From Chloroflexi bacterium AL-N1 (GTDB lineage: Bacteria; Chloroflexota; Chloroflexia; Chloroflexales; Roseiflexaceae), in NCBI GenBank assembly GCA_013122435.1, contig WYDT01000014.1, positions 62,001-126,000 of the forward strand: a stretch of DNA of 64,000 bases, in the 5' to 3' direction. Under the pieces are notes generated by a model that did not search any database, was not told the origin of the DNA, and was given only the letters and a program-made list of their open reading frames with translations. This document shows positions 43,282 to 51,770 of the stretch, one piece after another; the first letter of the stretch is position 1; each line of letters begins with the position of its first letter. The position numbers were made by a program, and so were the translations under genes.

Positions 43282-43871
43282 TAGTTTTGTATGATCGGAA
43301 AGTGTTGAATAAGCTGCCCATTTTCGTCTATAGCCCGTACTTCCTGTGCGTTTACTTCTGTCGAGTACACAATCACAAAGACATTATTACGTACTTCGTC
43401 CTGTACTTCTCGGCCATCACTGAGAGTTGCTTCAACGACAAAAGTCGCTGGGTTGAACACACGCCCAAAGATAAAGCTCAATTCATTGGTTCCAGCTTGA
43501 TCAAAATTAATGGCAGCAGTCATATCCTGTGGATGATCAAGACTGGTAGCAGTCCCCGAAATGTCATACCAGGCATTCTGTTTTTGCTCTAACACCGCAT
43601 AGCCAAACATCGTTTTCTTAAGTGAGTCTGCATCGGGACACAGGGAGGTATACACAACGATAGTATAGTTCTCCCAGTTTTTGATACTGTGAACCTGCAA
43701 ATCTTTAAGTGGTAATACACATCCACGAACTTTTCGTAGAGCATCTTCCATGGTTGTGGAATAGGCAACATTGACGGTAATCTCATTCTGAACCTGTTGT
43801 CTGTACAGATAATAACCACCTGCTATTCCAATCAAGAACAGTGGCACGAAAAGGAGCTTTATTTTTTTCAT
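43281..43871 (-). CDS. Membrane-anchored extracytoplasmic protein of unknown function
   Basis: The 196-residue protein has an N-terminal anchor (IKLLFVPLFLIGIAGGYYLY) and a soluble part with two Cys (RKVRGCVLPLKDLQVH, VYTSLCPDADSLKK). GAGGA lies 6 bases before ATG 43871, which is preferred over an ATG four codons upstream. It precedes, and is coupled to, the small membrane protein gene. No family is recognised. Confidence 0.65.
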   Translation of the reverse strand: MKKIKLLFVPLFLIGIAGGYYLYRQQVQNEITVNVAYSTTMEDALRKVRGCVLPLKDLQVHSIKNWENYTIVVYTSLCPDADSLKKTMFGYAVLEQKQNAWYDISGTATSLDHPQDMTAAINFDQAGTNELSFIFGRVFNPATFVVEATLSDGREVQDEVRNNVFVIVYSTEVNAQEVRAIDENGQLIQHFPIIQN

Positions 43872-43901
43872 AGAAATCCTCATGACTTATTTATTCATCA
43901 C

Positions 43902-43941
43902 ACCTCCCCCGCCATAACTGCATGGTTATAGCGAGGGAGGT
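43902..43941 (-). promoter_or_regulatory. 17-bp RNA hairpin between two secreted-protein genes
   Basis: The arms 43902-43918 and 43925-43941 pair at 15 of 17 positions as DNA. The two mismatches become G-U pairs only in the minus-strand transcript, giving a fully paired 17-bp RNA stem with a 6-base loop. It lies between the stop of the upstream gene and the start at 43871. No T-run follows, so it could be a processing, stability or attenuation signal. Confidence 0.6.
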
Positions 43942-43977
43942 TAAAGCAGTAACGAATGCCGCAACTACATACTCTGT

Positions 43978-44706
43978 TCAATCAAATTTCCACCAGCCAT
44001 ATACACCACGAAATCCATATTCTGATATGTTACGGTATTGTTTACCTGCAAAACTATTCTGTTGATTGTGCCATGATGTCCATGCGCCGTTGAGCTTAAT
44101 ATTTATATGATTACACTGCTTATTGTTGCGACTCTGCCCATCAGTACAGGACTGGCTCCAGCGCACACCAGATCCGTCATCACTGGTTCGATCTTTGATG
44201 TCAAATACATTGCACTGATTATCGAAGTCATAAGTCATCTCATATGAGACAGAAGGCCCATCTGTAAAGCGATATCTGCCCTCTATCAATTTATCATTAT
44301 GGGCGACACACCCTGCCATTGGTGTAAACGCAGAGGGTACTTGCTGAATTTGTGCATTCAGCTTCTCTGCAATTTGATCACGAATATGCTGATCCTGTGC
44401 TAAATCTCCCGAGACCTTAGCAAATGTGCTGATATCACGTGATTGTACTTCGGCATATGTTGTTTGCCATACCTCAGTAACTGATCCTGGAGGACATGAT
44501 TTTTCGGGTCCACGATCTACTGATACGACGCAACCTGCCTGAGTGGTATTGTCAACGGCGGCAAATACAGCCGTATCGCTGCTCAACACGTTATCCTCAT
44601 CTGTCGTGTCCTTTTGTCCATGTACTACAGTGGTTAAGATGCAAAGACTTGCAATACATATCGCTACGCTGATGGAACGTCCTAATTGTCTGATACACGT
44701 GTACAT
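43978..44706 (-). CDS. Secreted cysteine-containing protein of unknown function
   Basis: The 242-residue protein has a signal peptide (ISVAICIASLCILTTVVHGQ) and a mature part with about seven cysteines (GCVVSVDRGPEKSCPPG, MAGCVAHND, NQCNVFD, SQSCTDGQSRNNKQC). The C-terminal half has SYEMTYDFDNQCN and ends GFRGVYGWWKFD. The spacing suggests disulfides in an extracellular protein. Copy 2 of the shared upstream element lies 70 bases before its start, and a GU-completed hairpin lies just after its stop. No family is recognised. Confidence 0.65.
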   Translation of the reverse strand: MYTCIRQLGRSISVAICIASLCILTTVVHGQKDTTDEDNVLSSDTAVFAAVDNTTQAGCVVSVDRGPEKSCPPGSVTEVWQTTYAEVQSRDISTFAKVSGDLAQDQHIRDQIAEKLNAQIQQVPSAFTPMAGCVAHNDKLIEGRYRFTDGPSVSYEMTYDFDNQCNVFDIKDRTSDDGSGVRWSQSCTDGQSRNNKQCNHINIKLNGAWTSWHNQQNSFAGKQYRNISEYGFRGVYGWWKFD

Positions 44707-45124
44707 AAAGATGCTCCTTCCTTACATAGATACTTGAACTTGCATGCTATGTATACCGAACTTCTCTTTTTCTGCATAGGGTATTTTCGGCAAACCCCCA
44801 TGCCGGATGTGGAAATATGACTCTGAAAATTCTAACACGTAGAAAGTCTTGTTGTAGCATAGTATGCCCAAACTAAAATATTAGCCTTAATGTCGGGTAT
44901 TGCAGGTGTAAAATGCTACTTGTATACTATGACATTTTTTTCTGGTTTTTCGCACATAGGTGATTCAAATACTCAGAACAGGTGATGACAGTTTGCAAAA
45001 ATTCACCTTTAAATCATCGAAAAAGGTAGTTCTTAGAAAGCAAATTATACTGTAAATTCTTCTTACAAGAGGTTATCAAAAACAAATTGAGTCGTGGGTA
45101 ACCTTGAAAATGGAAGGATTAGTT
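44707..45124. other. Intergenic region between divergent secreted-protein genes
   Basis: It holds copy 2 of the shared upstream element (44776-44816). The rest is AT-rich with no gene. Confidence 0.5.
44776..44816 (-). promoter_or_regulatory. Shared upstream element, copy 2
   Basis: The core CAAACCCCCATGCCGGAT is preceded by ATAGGGTATTTTCGG, both nearly as in copy 1. It lies 70 bases upstream of the minus-strand gene starting at 44706. Confidence 0.55.
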
Positions 45125-45523
45125 ATGCTTAGGTTGAAAGTCTACACAACAATGTTCATCGTCTTTATGTCATTATTTGGACTGGTTGGCACAACTTATG
45201 CGGGTGTTTGGGCACGACAACGAGCTGATAATGTAATAGTGCGGGGAGAATTGACTGGTAATGACTATGATATTGAATGGAAAGTATACGATATATATGG
45301 GTATCATAAACGACAGTTTAGATTAAGAGGAGCAAATCAAACAGCGCAGAGTGTAATTGATAATGCACTTCTAACAGACTATGATCAAGGTAATTATGTC
45401 CTTGTACGTTTGACAGTTGGTGCTACTGCACGTGGGTTGAATTATGGTGGTGTATGGGGAGATGAAGAGGCTGCGAGAAGTTTAGAGAACGATATTATAT
45501 TTGAGGCATTTGGTCAAGGATAA
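45125..45523 (+). CDS. Small secreted protein of unknown function
   Basis: The 132-residue protein has a signal peptide (YTTMFIVFMSLFGLVGTTYA) and a mature part of mixed strands (VWARQRADNVIVRGELTG, NYVLVRLTVGATARGLNYGG). GAAGGA lies 6 bases before ATG 45125, so this start is preferred over the ATG at 45104. It is the only plus-strand gene in the 41.7-48.8 kb region and ends in a strong terminator. No family is recognised. Confidence 0.65.
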   Translation: MLRLKVYTTMFIVFMSLFGLVGTTYAGVWARQRADNVIVRGELTGNDYDIEWKVYDIYGYHKRQFRLRGANQTAQSVIDNALLTDYDQGNYVLVRLTVGATARGLNYGGVWGDEEAARSLENDIIFEAFGQG

Positions 45524-45530
45524 TTGGTAT

Positions 45531-45576
45531 AACCGAGAGTAGATTGTAGTGTTAACCTACTCTCGGTTGTGTTTTT
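45531..45576 (+). terminator. Rho-independent terminator
   Basis: The perfect 12-bp stem AACCGAGAGTAG/CTACTCTCGGTT with a 14-base loop is followed by GTGTTTTT. It begins 7 bases after the stop at 45523. Confidence 0.85.
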
Positions 45577-45596
45577 GGTACACGGATAGTATTAGA

Positions 45597-45905
45597 TTAT
45601 CTTGTATCAAATGTAAACAATCGTCTAACTGTGGTTTTAGTAGTGCCTCTCTCTTGCTCTTCGGTGACAAGCCACACAATATAGTTTTCCTCTCTTACCG
45701 ATGGGTGTAGCATAGAACAAATATTTGATTGGTGTGGCGGGCAATTTGTTTTGTAGGACATGTTTCCCTCTATAGCAAGGCTGCCAAATTGGACAATGAA
45801 AGGAGGCAAATCGATAATTCTATTTTGGATACTTGTGTAAGTCATATAGAAAGAGAGTAATACAAGCAATAGGGAAAAAACAAAAAGAATGCGGCGATTA
45901 TTCAC
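45597..45905 (-). CDS. Short membrane-anchored protein of unknown function
   Basis: The 102-residue protein has an N-terminal anchor (ILFVFSLLLVLLSFYMTY) followed by a short extracytoplasmic part with two Cys (TNCPPHQSNICSML) and a C-terminal VTEEQERGTTKTTVRRLFTF. AAGGTTTTC before the ATG is a weak Shine-Dalgarno. No family is recognised. It faces the preceding plus-strand gene convergently. Confidence 0.55.
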   Translation of the reverse strand: MNNRRILFVFSLLLVLLSFYMTYTSIQNRIIDLPPFIVQFGSLAIEGNMSYKTNCPPHQSNICSMLHPSVREENYIVWLVTEEQERGTTKTTVRRLFTFDTR

Positions 45906-45996
45906 GAGAAAACCTTTCTTATTATCTATTAGTAATGTGAAAATTGATATGCGAATGATAAAATGTTGTAGATTTTTGAAACATGTTATCGTTAGT

Positions 45997-46647
45997 TTAA
46001 GTAATCCAATTATCTTTGTTTATATCTGATTGTAATACGAAAGAAATGAGCATTGCTCTATTTTTAATTGATAGCTTTTCATAAATATATTTTAAATGGC
46101 TTCTAACGGTATCATAGGTGATGTCTAATTCATGTGATATTTATAAGTTATTCTTACCTATGCCTACTTTTTCTAGTATCTCAATTTCTCTACAGCTTAA
46201 TATTGAGTTGATTGTATTTTGAGGAGTTACATCGTTTCTATTTGAGTTCTTGTGCTTTTTTATTAGTAGTAAATTATCTTGAATGCTATCAAGTATGTCT
46301 TGCCTTAGATTTTCGGGCTTCAAGCTTGTTGTTAATATTCCGTTAATATTAGTAAAAAGGCTTATTCTTATAATTTCAAGTGACGTATTTGATGTAAGAA
46401 TAAAAATTTTTATTTCTTTGTTGATGTTACTGATTGTCTCAATGATATGTCTTGTATAGGAAATGGAGAGGTTGTCTGTGTGTATTAAAACAATATCAGG
46501 TTCATAGGAAAGAATTTCATCGGCTAGTGTAGAATATTTTGTTACTGTACCAAGTATAACAAATCATTTATCTTGTTGAAGCACTGAAGATATCCCCTCA
46601 TGTATAATTGTATTTGATGTGACTGTCAAAACGGTATAAGTATCCAT
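45997..46647 (-). pseudogene. NarL-type response regulator broken by two in-frame stops
   Basis: From ATG 46647 (GAGGGAG upstream) a 217-codon frame runs to TAA 45997-45999, the normal NarL length. It is broken by TGA at codon 28 (46564-46566) and TAA at codon 169 (46141-46143). The C-terminus is a clear LuxR-type HTH: LSCREIEILEKVGIGKNNL, stop, ISHELDITYDTVRSHLK, then YIYEKLSIKNRA. The receiver is atypical even without the stops: the usual DD pair and phospho-Asp (here VLIHTD) and Lys are missing. It is a relative of the intact regulator next to it. Both stops could come from single-base changes. Confidence 0.8.
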
Positions 46648-46793
46648 TTGTTTCTCCCTCATTATACGTTTATCTGTACCAAGATACGATAATTATATAA
46701 AGATAGTAGTTTGCACTCATTATATTGGCAAATTAGGTATATTATTTTTTAGCTATTTCCTTTAGTAGGTTGAAAGTGTCTTTCAAAGAGTTG

Positions 46794-46819
46794 TAAACCC
46801 CCGTGCCGGATACGGCATT
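46794..46819 (-). promoter_or_regulatory. Shared upstream element, copy 3 (core)
   Basis: TAAACCCCCGTGCCGGATACGGCATT matches the core of copies 1 and 2 and has a perfect GCCG-GATA-CGGC dyad. It lies 147 bases upstream of the broken regulator start and touches the stop codon of the intact regulator. Confidence 0.5.
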
Positions 46820-47444
46820 ATTCGACGAGCCCAAGACGAATGGCCTGCGCTACTGCTTCAATCCGTGTGTGCACACCAAGTTTGTCATAAATACGTTGCA
46901 GACCATACCTCACAGTCCGCTCGGCAATATGTAACTCCTGGCCAATCTCACAATCGCGTTTGCTATGAACAATGCCTTGTAGAATGTCAAGCTCACGGGA
47001 TGTAAGTTGTGGCTGTGTATGTTTGGATGGCTTGAATAAATGGGTGACAATACGGCGGCTGATCCATCCCTGTTCGCCCCGTGCAACTCCTCGCACAGCA
47101 TCGATAATGATTTGCGGTGTTTCATCTTTGGTAAGATACCCTGCTGCCCCATAGGCAAACATAGCCAAAATATGTTCAGTATCTTCGTTGTCGCTTAACA
47201 CAAGCATAGATGGTCCTGCATCATAAGCACGCAGGGATTGTGCTATTGCAATCCCACTCATTTCTTTCATTGCGATATCCAACATCAGTACATCGGGATG
47301 CAGGTGCTGTACCAACTGAAGTGCCTCACTCCCAGTCTGTGCCTCACCTACTACAGCTATGTCGGATGTATCCTGAAAAAAAGTCTTGACACCTGCACGG
47401 ATAACCGCACAGTCATCGGCTACTACGACCTGTATTGTTGTCAT
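46818..47444 (-). CDS. NarL/FixJ-family response regulator (orphan)
   Basis: The 208-residue protein has VVVADDCAVIRAG, phosphoacceptor D56 in VLMLDIAMKEMSG and K in AAGYLTKDE. The HTH reads LTSRELDILQGIVHSKRDCEIG and RTVRYGLQRIYDKLGVHTR. GAGGAG with a 10-base spacer precedes ATG 47444; the frame is open 21 codons further but without support. No sensor kinase is adjacent. Because it lies in the island with three copies of a dyad-containing element, it is the natural candidate to bind them, which is an inference. Confidence 0.9.
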   Translation of the reverse strand: MTTIQVVVADDCAVIRAGVKTFFQDTSDIAVVGEAQTGSEALQLVQHLHPDVLMLDIAMKEMSGIAIAQSLRAYDAGPSMLVLSDNEDTEHILAMFAYGAAGYLTKDETPQIIIDAVRGVARGEQGWISRRIVTHLFKPSKHTQPQLTSRELDILQGIVHSKRDCEIGQELHIAERTVRYGLQRIYDKLGVHTRIEAVAQAIRLGLVE

Positions 47445-47521
47445 TCGATATGTACTCCTCTTCTGAAACCCATTGTATGCAATACTGCCTGCACTACACA
47501 TAAGCACAACGATATTTCACA

Positions 47522-47543
47522 AACAAGCGTGGCTGCTTGTTTA
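47522..47543. repeat. 8-bp stem hairpin
   Basis: AAACAAGC pairs with GCTTGTTT around GTGGCT, between the repressor stop and the orphan regulator start. It may be a terminator for the repressor gene, but no T-run is clear. Confidence 0.35.
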
Positions 47544-47670
47544 CGAATACCCTAGGCCTTCACTTAATGTCAACTGGAATGAAGAATATTATGTATATAC
47601 TAATGTGATTTTAATTAATATAAGTATATACAAATATTGTAGACATGTCAAATGAGACAGAGTGGTGAAA

Positions 47671-48783
47671 TTACGATGCTGGAGGGCAGGTGGAATGACG
47701 CACAATCAGTTGAGTTGGCAGCACAACACGGCGCCCCGGTGTGGCTGTACCAACAAGTTGTTCCAGGAGCATCGTAGCAGCGCGTTGCCCTATCTCATAA
47801 CGTGGTTGTGCAATTGTGGTTAGTGGGACAGGCAGGTGCTGTGTCAGGGGGAGATCATCAAAGCCCACAAGTGATAGATCTTCCGGTATCCGCAAACCTT
47901 GTGCTAGGACATGACGTATTATAGTAAATGCAATGTAGTCGTTGATGCAGAAAAGTGCGGTTGGACGATCACGAACTGCGAGCAGATGATCGATAAGGGT
48001 TAGTTCCTTTTCCAGGGATGTTAGCTGATTAGTCTCTGACCAGTTAGTAAATCGGGGAATATGCACAGGTGACAAAGGCAGTATGCCTGCATCGCGTAAG
48101 GCTTGCTCATAGCCGTTAATCCGCTCTACGACACTGCTCGGGCGGTTCGGTTGGGTGATACAAGCAATTCGCTGATGCCCTGTCTCAAGTAGGTGCTGTA
48201 TTGCCTGGTAGGCACCACCCTGATTATCCACAACCACAGAATCAGCCATCACCTGTGGTAATTCGCGATCAACAATGACCAGTGGCAGATTGGGAGGGAC
48301 ATGTTCGGTGAGAAACATTGTCTCCTCCTCGTCAGCAGTTGGAAAGAGGATCAACCCTTGAATATCCTCACGAAGCCATGTGGTAAGGTAGTGTCGCTCG
48401 AGTTCCAGATTATCTTCAGAGTGACCAAAAACAATACTACAGTTGTTATTACGCAATGTATGTTCAACCCCACGCAGAATCTCAGTGCTGAGGGGATCTT
48501 GGAGATGTGGAATGATGACACCAATCAACATGGTTTGGAGGGGTCTTTCCACAGTAGTTACAAAGGTGCCACGCCCACGGGTGCGCTGCAACAGCCCCTG
48601 ATACACTAACACTTCCAATGCTTGTCGTACCGTCCCTCGGCTGACGTTAAATTGGGTTGCCAGATCAACCTCTGGCGCCAGTTGATCATTGGCTTTGAGC
48701 AAGCCAGCCTCTATTTGCTGATGAAAATGATCTGCCAGTTGCTGATAGCGTGGACGGTTTGGATTTTGGCTCGATTGAGACAT
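47671..48783 (-). CDS. GntR/LacI-type transcriptional repressor (AraR-like architecture)
   Basis: The 370-residue protein has an N-terminal GntR winged helix (residues about 10-78: RYQQLADHFHQQIEAGLL, FNVSRGTVRQALEVLVYQGLL, RTRGRGTFV). A LacI-type periplasmic-binding-like effector domain follows (IGVIIPHLQDPLSTEILRGV, DGLILFPT-like QGLILFPTAD, VDNQGGAYQAIQHLLETGHQ, LSLVGFDDLPL). This is the architecture of AraR of Bacillus. It should repress sugar-use genes and be released by a sugar ligand. No transport or catabolic genes are adjacent, so its targets are elsewhere. The ligand cannot be inferred. Confidence 0.88.
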   Translation of the reverse strand: MSQSSQNPNRPRYQQLADHFHQQIEAGLLKANDQLAPEVDLATQFNVSRGTVRQALEVLVYQGLLQRTRGRGTFVTTVERPLQTMLIGVIIPHLQDPLSTEILRGVEHTLRNNNCSIVFGHSEDNLELERHYLTTWLREDIQGLILFPTADEEETMFLTEHVPPNLPLVIVDRELPQVMADSVVVDNQGGAYQAIQHLLETGHQRIACITQPNRPSSVVERINGYEQALRDAGILPLSPVHIPRFTNWSETNQLTSLEKELTLIDHLLAVRDRPTALFCINDYIAFTIIRHVLAQGLRIPEDLSLVGFDDLPLTQHLPVPLTTIAQPRYEIGQRAATMLLEQLVGTATPGRRVVLPTQLIVRHSTCPPAS

Positions 48784-49147
48784 GTGTTTTCGCTAACTAT
48801 TGATATACGATAACGACTATACGAATAATAGTGTTCAAGTGGACATTTGTCAAATAAGACTATACATTTAGTGGTGCTCGGCCATCATATGCCTGAGCCG
48901 ATCCTGAACGCATGGAAGTATGTCGTGTCTCCCTACCCAGCCGATCAATCCCCAGTGGTGATCAAACACGGTCGCATCCAAACATAAGGACCACATCGTC
49001 CTGGCTTTTCAACATGTTCAACAACGACAGTATGGTGGTTATGCTATTGCTTAGGATGATTTGCAGAGATTCCAAGTTGTAGTTTGTCAGTGTCAAGCAA
49101 ACGCCACCCCAACCTCATCGGCCAGGGTGACGCTTGCTCGTCCTATC
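48784..49147. other. Intergenic stretch between the repressor and valS
   Basis: It holds the repressor promoter near 48790-48840. The rest (48880-49140) has no open frame of note and may be decayed coding sequence, but no family could be recognised. Confidence 0.4.
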
Positions 49148-51595
49148 CTATAACGTTGCTTTGGCCCACAGCCCTGGTGCGATCTCCTCAAATCCTGCGC
49201 CATTCTGCGTCACAAAGTCGATCTGTTGCGCTCGGGTGATGCTCTGCAGATCGAGTGTCGATTGCTCCAGCATGGCGTGAAGCTGCTTGTTCTGTGTGGT
49301 GATCGCTAAGTGTGCCAGTGGGCTTCCCAGGCTTTGCCGTTGAGTCGACTTCAACCGCCGCACGTGTGTGGTCAATGCGAGTAGGGCCTCGCCTGTCTGC
49401 TCGGCTTCTGTATCGATGAACGCCTCAGTTGTATGTGGCCAGGACGATAGATGGATCGACTGGTGCCCTTCGTGAGACGCAAAGAGATATGCGAAAATCT
49501 CTTCAGTGATGTGCGGCATGATTGGTGCAAACAGCTTGAGAAAGGCTTGCAACGTCTGATACAGCGTCCACTGTGCTGCATAACGCTCCGCTCCTGTCGT
49601 ATCATACAAGCGACTCTTGACCAGTTCCAGGTAGTTGTCACACAAGGTTCCCCAGAAGAATCGCTCAGTTATATCGCGTGCGGCAGCATATTCGTAGGCA
49701 CGAAAGCGCTCGGTCGCCTGGTCAATCAAACGCTGGAGCCACGAGAGGAGCGCTCGGTCGGCGGGCCACAGAGTTGGTGTTTGTCCATGCAATGGTGGCG
49801 CAAAATCCTCCAGATGTCCGGCAATAAAGCGTGAGGCGTTCCACAGCTTGGTGATGAGCCGTATGCCTTGCTTCATCTCGTCTTCGTTGATCGGTTGATC
49901 CATGCCCACGCTTCCACCACACGCCCAGTAGCGGACTGCATCTGCACCATAACGCTTGATCAGTTCAGTTGGGGTCAGGTCTGAATTGCTCGATGACTTG
50001 CTGAGTTTGTGTCCACGTGGGTTGAGACCATGCCCAGAAATCATCACCGTCTCCCACGGGATAGTCCCAAAGTGGTAGTACGATTTCACGATGGTATAAA
50101 ACGCCCATGTCCGAATAATATCGTGAGCCTGTGGGCGTAACTGCATCGGGAAGAGTCGGTCGTACAGTGCTGGGTTGTCGCACCACTGTCCGGCGATCTG
50201 TGGGCTGACGGATGAAGTCGCCCAGGTGTCCATCACATCGGTTTCGGGACACAGATCAGTGTTGCCACATGTGCAGGCGTGTGGTGGCGCATCCGTTGTC
50301 GGGTCAACGGGTAGTTGGCGCTCATCGGCCAGAATGACCTCGCCACAAAGGTCGCAGTGCCAGAGTGGAAAGGCCACACCATAAAAGCGCTGGCGCGAGA
50401 TACTCCAGTCCCAACCAAGATTCTCGACCCAGTGCTCATAACGTGTCCGCATGTGTGCAGGATGCCAGGTGATTTGACGACCAGCTTCAAGCAGTGCAGT
50501 TTTGGCATCAAGAATACGAATAAACCACTGGCTGGTCTCCAGAATTTCAAGCGGTGTGCGGCAACGCTCATGAACCCGAACTGACTGCTCGGTAGCACGT
50601 TCACCAAGGAATGTACCAGCTTTACGGATATCGCCAATAATCTGTTCGCGTGCTTCATGAAGTGTCAGACCAGCGTACCGACCACCATCTTCACTCAACC
50701 GACCTTCGCGAGTCACCAACGGGATCAGGGGTAATTGATGTGTGCGCCACCAGATAACATCGGTTGCATCGCCGAACGTACAACACATCACCGCCCCACT
50801 TCCTTTTTCTGGATCAACTGCTGTATCAGCCAGAATCGGGATACGTCGTTCAAAGAGAGGTGTGATAGCTTCCTGCCCAATGATATCAGCAAAGCGTGAG
50901 TCATCGGGATGCACAAAGATTGCCACACATGCAGGCAGCAACTCTGGCCGTGTTGTCGCAATGGGCAACATATAATTTGCATTGTCCGCAAGCTGAAAGG
51001 TAAGCGTATAAAATGTGGTTGTGCGTTCGATATCATCCATCTCAGCCTGGGCGACTGCCGTCTGGCACTCGGCACACCAGGGGTTGGGTTCCTGAGCACG
51101 ATAGATCAGCCCTTTACGATAGAGTTTGATGAAAGACCATTGCGACGTGCGGCGCGCGGTTGGGTCGATGGTTGAGTAGCGCATTCGCCAGTCGACACTA
51201 AAACCAAGCTCTTTCCAGAAATGCTCGAAGCGGGTCTCGACTTCCTGCGAAGTGGCAAGACAGAGGTCAATAAAGGCTGCTCGTCCAATATCGCGCGCGC
51301 GTATCCCGTGTTTGCACTCGACATAACGTTCGGTCGGAAGACCATTGTCGTCAAATCCAAACGGATAATAGACATTGTAGCCCTGCATCCGCCAGAAGCG
51401 TGCCATCGCCTCGGCCTGAACATAGGAGTAGACGTGCCCAATATGCAGTTCACCAGAGACGGTTGGTGGTGGTGTATCAATGGCAAAAATCGGTCGAGGG
51501 TCGTTCGCATCGAATTCGTATAGCCGTTCGGATGACCAGAATGTCTGCCAGCGCGGTTCGGCTTCGGCAGGTTTATAACGTCGGGGAAAGCCCAT
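49148..51595 (-). CDS. valS: Valyl-tRNA synthetase, short archaeal-type
   Basis: The 815-residue enzyme has the class I signatures HIGH (51-54, in SGELHIGHVYSYVQAEA) and KLSKS (530-534). It also has the ValRS-type TPPPTVSGELHIGH, YPFGFDDNGLPTER and the editing domain segment TTRPELLPACVAIFVHPDD. It attaches valine to tRNA(Val) in the cytoplasm. It is shorter than typical bacterial ValRS (about 880-950 residues). Together with the opening RRYKPAEAEPRWQTFW and the zinc-ribbon-like CSLCGE-type LWHCDLCGEVILADE and CTCGNTDLC segments, this suggests the archaeal/alpha-type form found in some bacteria. AAGGAG 9 bases before ATG 51595 sets the start. A leader ORF and hairpin precede it. Confidence 0.92.
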   Translation of the reverse strand: MGFPRRYKPAEAEPRWQTFWSSERLYEFDANDPRPIFAIDTPPPTVSGELHIGHVYSYVQAEAMARFWRMQGYNVYYPFGFDDNGLPTERYVECKHGIRARDIGRAAFIDLCLATSQEVETRFEHFWKELGFSVDWRMRYSTIDPTARRTSQWSFIKLYRKGLIYRAQEPNPWCAECQTAVAQAEMDDIERTTTFYTLTFQLADNANYMLPIATTRPELLPACVAIFVHPDDSRFADIIGQEAITPLFERRIPILADTAVDPEKGSGAVMCCTFGDATDVIWWRTHQLPLIPLVTREGRLSEDGGRYAGLTLHEAREQIIGDIRKAGTFLGERATEQSVRVHERCRTPLEILETSQWFIRILDAKTALLEAGRQITWHPAHMRTRYEHWVENLGWDWSISRQRFYGVAFPLWHCDLCGEVILADERQLPVDPTTDAPPHACTCGNTDLCPETDVMDTWATSSVSPQIAGQWCDNPALYDRLFPMQLRPQAHDIIRTWAFYTIVKSYYHFGTIPWETVMISGHGLNPRGHKLSKSSSNSDLTPTELIKRYGADAVRYWACGGSVGMDQPINEDEMKQGIRLITKLWNASRFIAGHLEDFAPPLHGQTPTLWPADRALLSWLQRLIDQATERFRAYEYAAARDITERFFWGTLCDNYLELVKSRLYDTTGAERYAAQWTLYQTLQAFLKLFAPIMPHITEEIFAYLFASHEGHQSIHLSSWPHTTEAFIDTEAEQTGEALLALTTHVRRLKSTQRQSLGSPLAHLAITTQNKQLHAMLEQSTLDLQSITRAQQIDFVTQNGAGFEEIAPGLWAKATL

Positions 51596-51631
51596 GTCAA
51601 ATACTCCTTGCATGGGCGAGGTATCAGTGCG

Positions 51632-51685
51632 GAGTCTTGAACCCTGAGACCAGAGGCCAGCGCCACTGCTCAGACCTCAAGACTC
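51632..51685 (-). promoter_or_regulatory. Structured leader of valS
   Basis: An outer 9-bp stem pairs GAGTCTTGA (51632-51640) with TCAAGACTC (51677-51685). An inner 5-bp stem pairs CTGAG (51644-51648) with CTCAG (51669-51673). On the transcript the stem begins at the stop codon of a short leader ORF, 37-90 bases before valS. No T-run and no T-box core sequence are visible. Confidence 0.5.
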
Positions 51686-51770
51686 AGAACTCACACCCCT
51701 TGTGTATCCATCGCCCAATAAAATGAATTGTCGATATATTGCGTACTACACCTACGTCATCGTCTACCAC
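51684..51770 (-). CDS. Candidate Val-containing leader peptide of valS
   Basis: A very strong Shine-Dalgarno (AAAGGAGG at 51779-51786) is 8 bases from GTG 51770. The ORF encodes 28 residues beginning MVDDDVGVVRNIST, with four GTA valine codons among the first nine after the start, and ends 88 bases before valS. The stop codon overlaps the outer stem of the hairpin at 51632-51685. This resembles the leader peptides of attenuation-controlled amino-acid genes, where ribosome stalling at scarce codons changes RNA folding. The peptide is not a run of valines, and the region has no clear terminator, so it remains a hypothesis. Confidence 0.4.
   Translation of the reverse strand: MVDDDVGVVRNISTIHFIGRWIHKGCEF

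Noticed and set aside
22897..46566. In-frame TGA read as selenocysteine or as a reassigned codon
   Set aside because: TGA ends many sound genes here, the contexts lack selenoprotein features, and one of the genes has other stops and frameshifts. Pseudogenes explain this better.
48840..49147. Possible decayed gene between the repressor and valS
   Set aside because: No frame is open for long and no conserved motif could be read.
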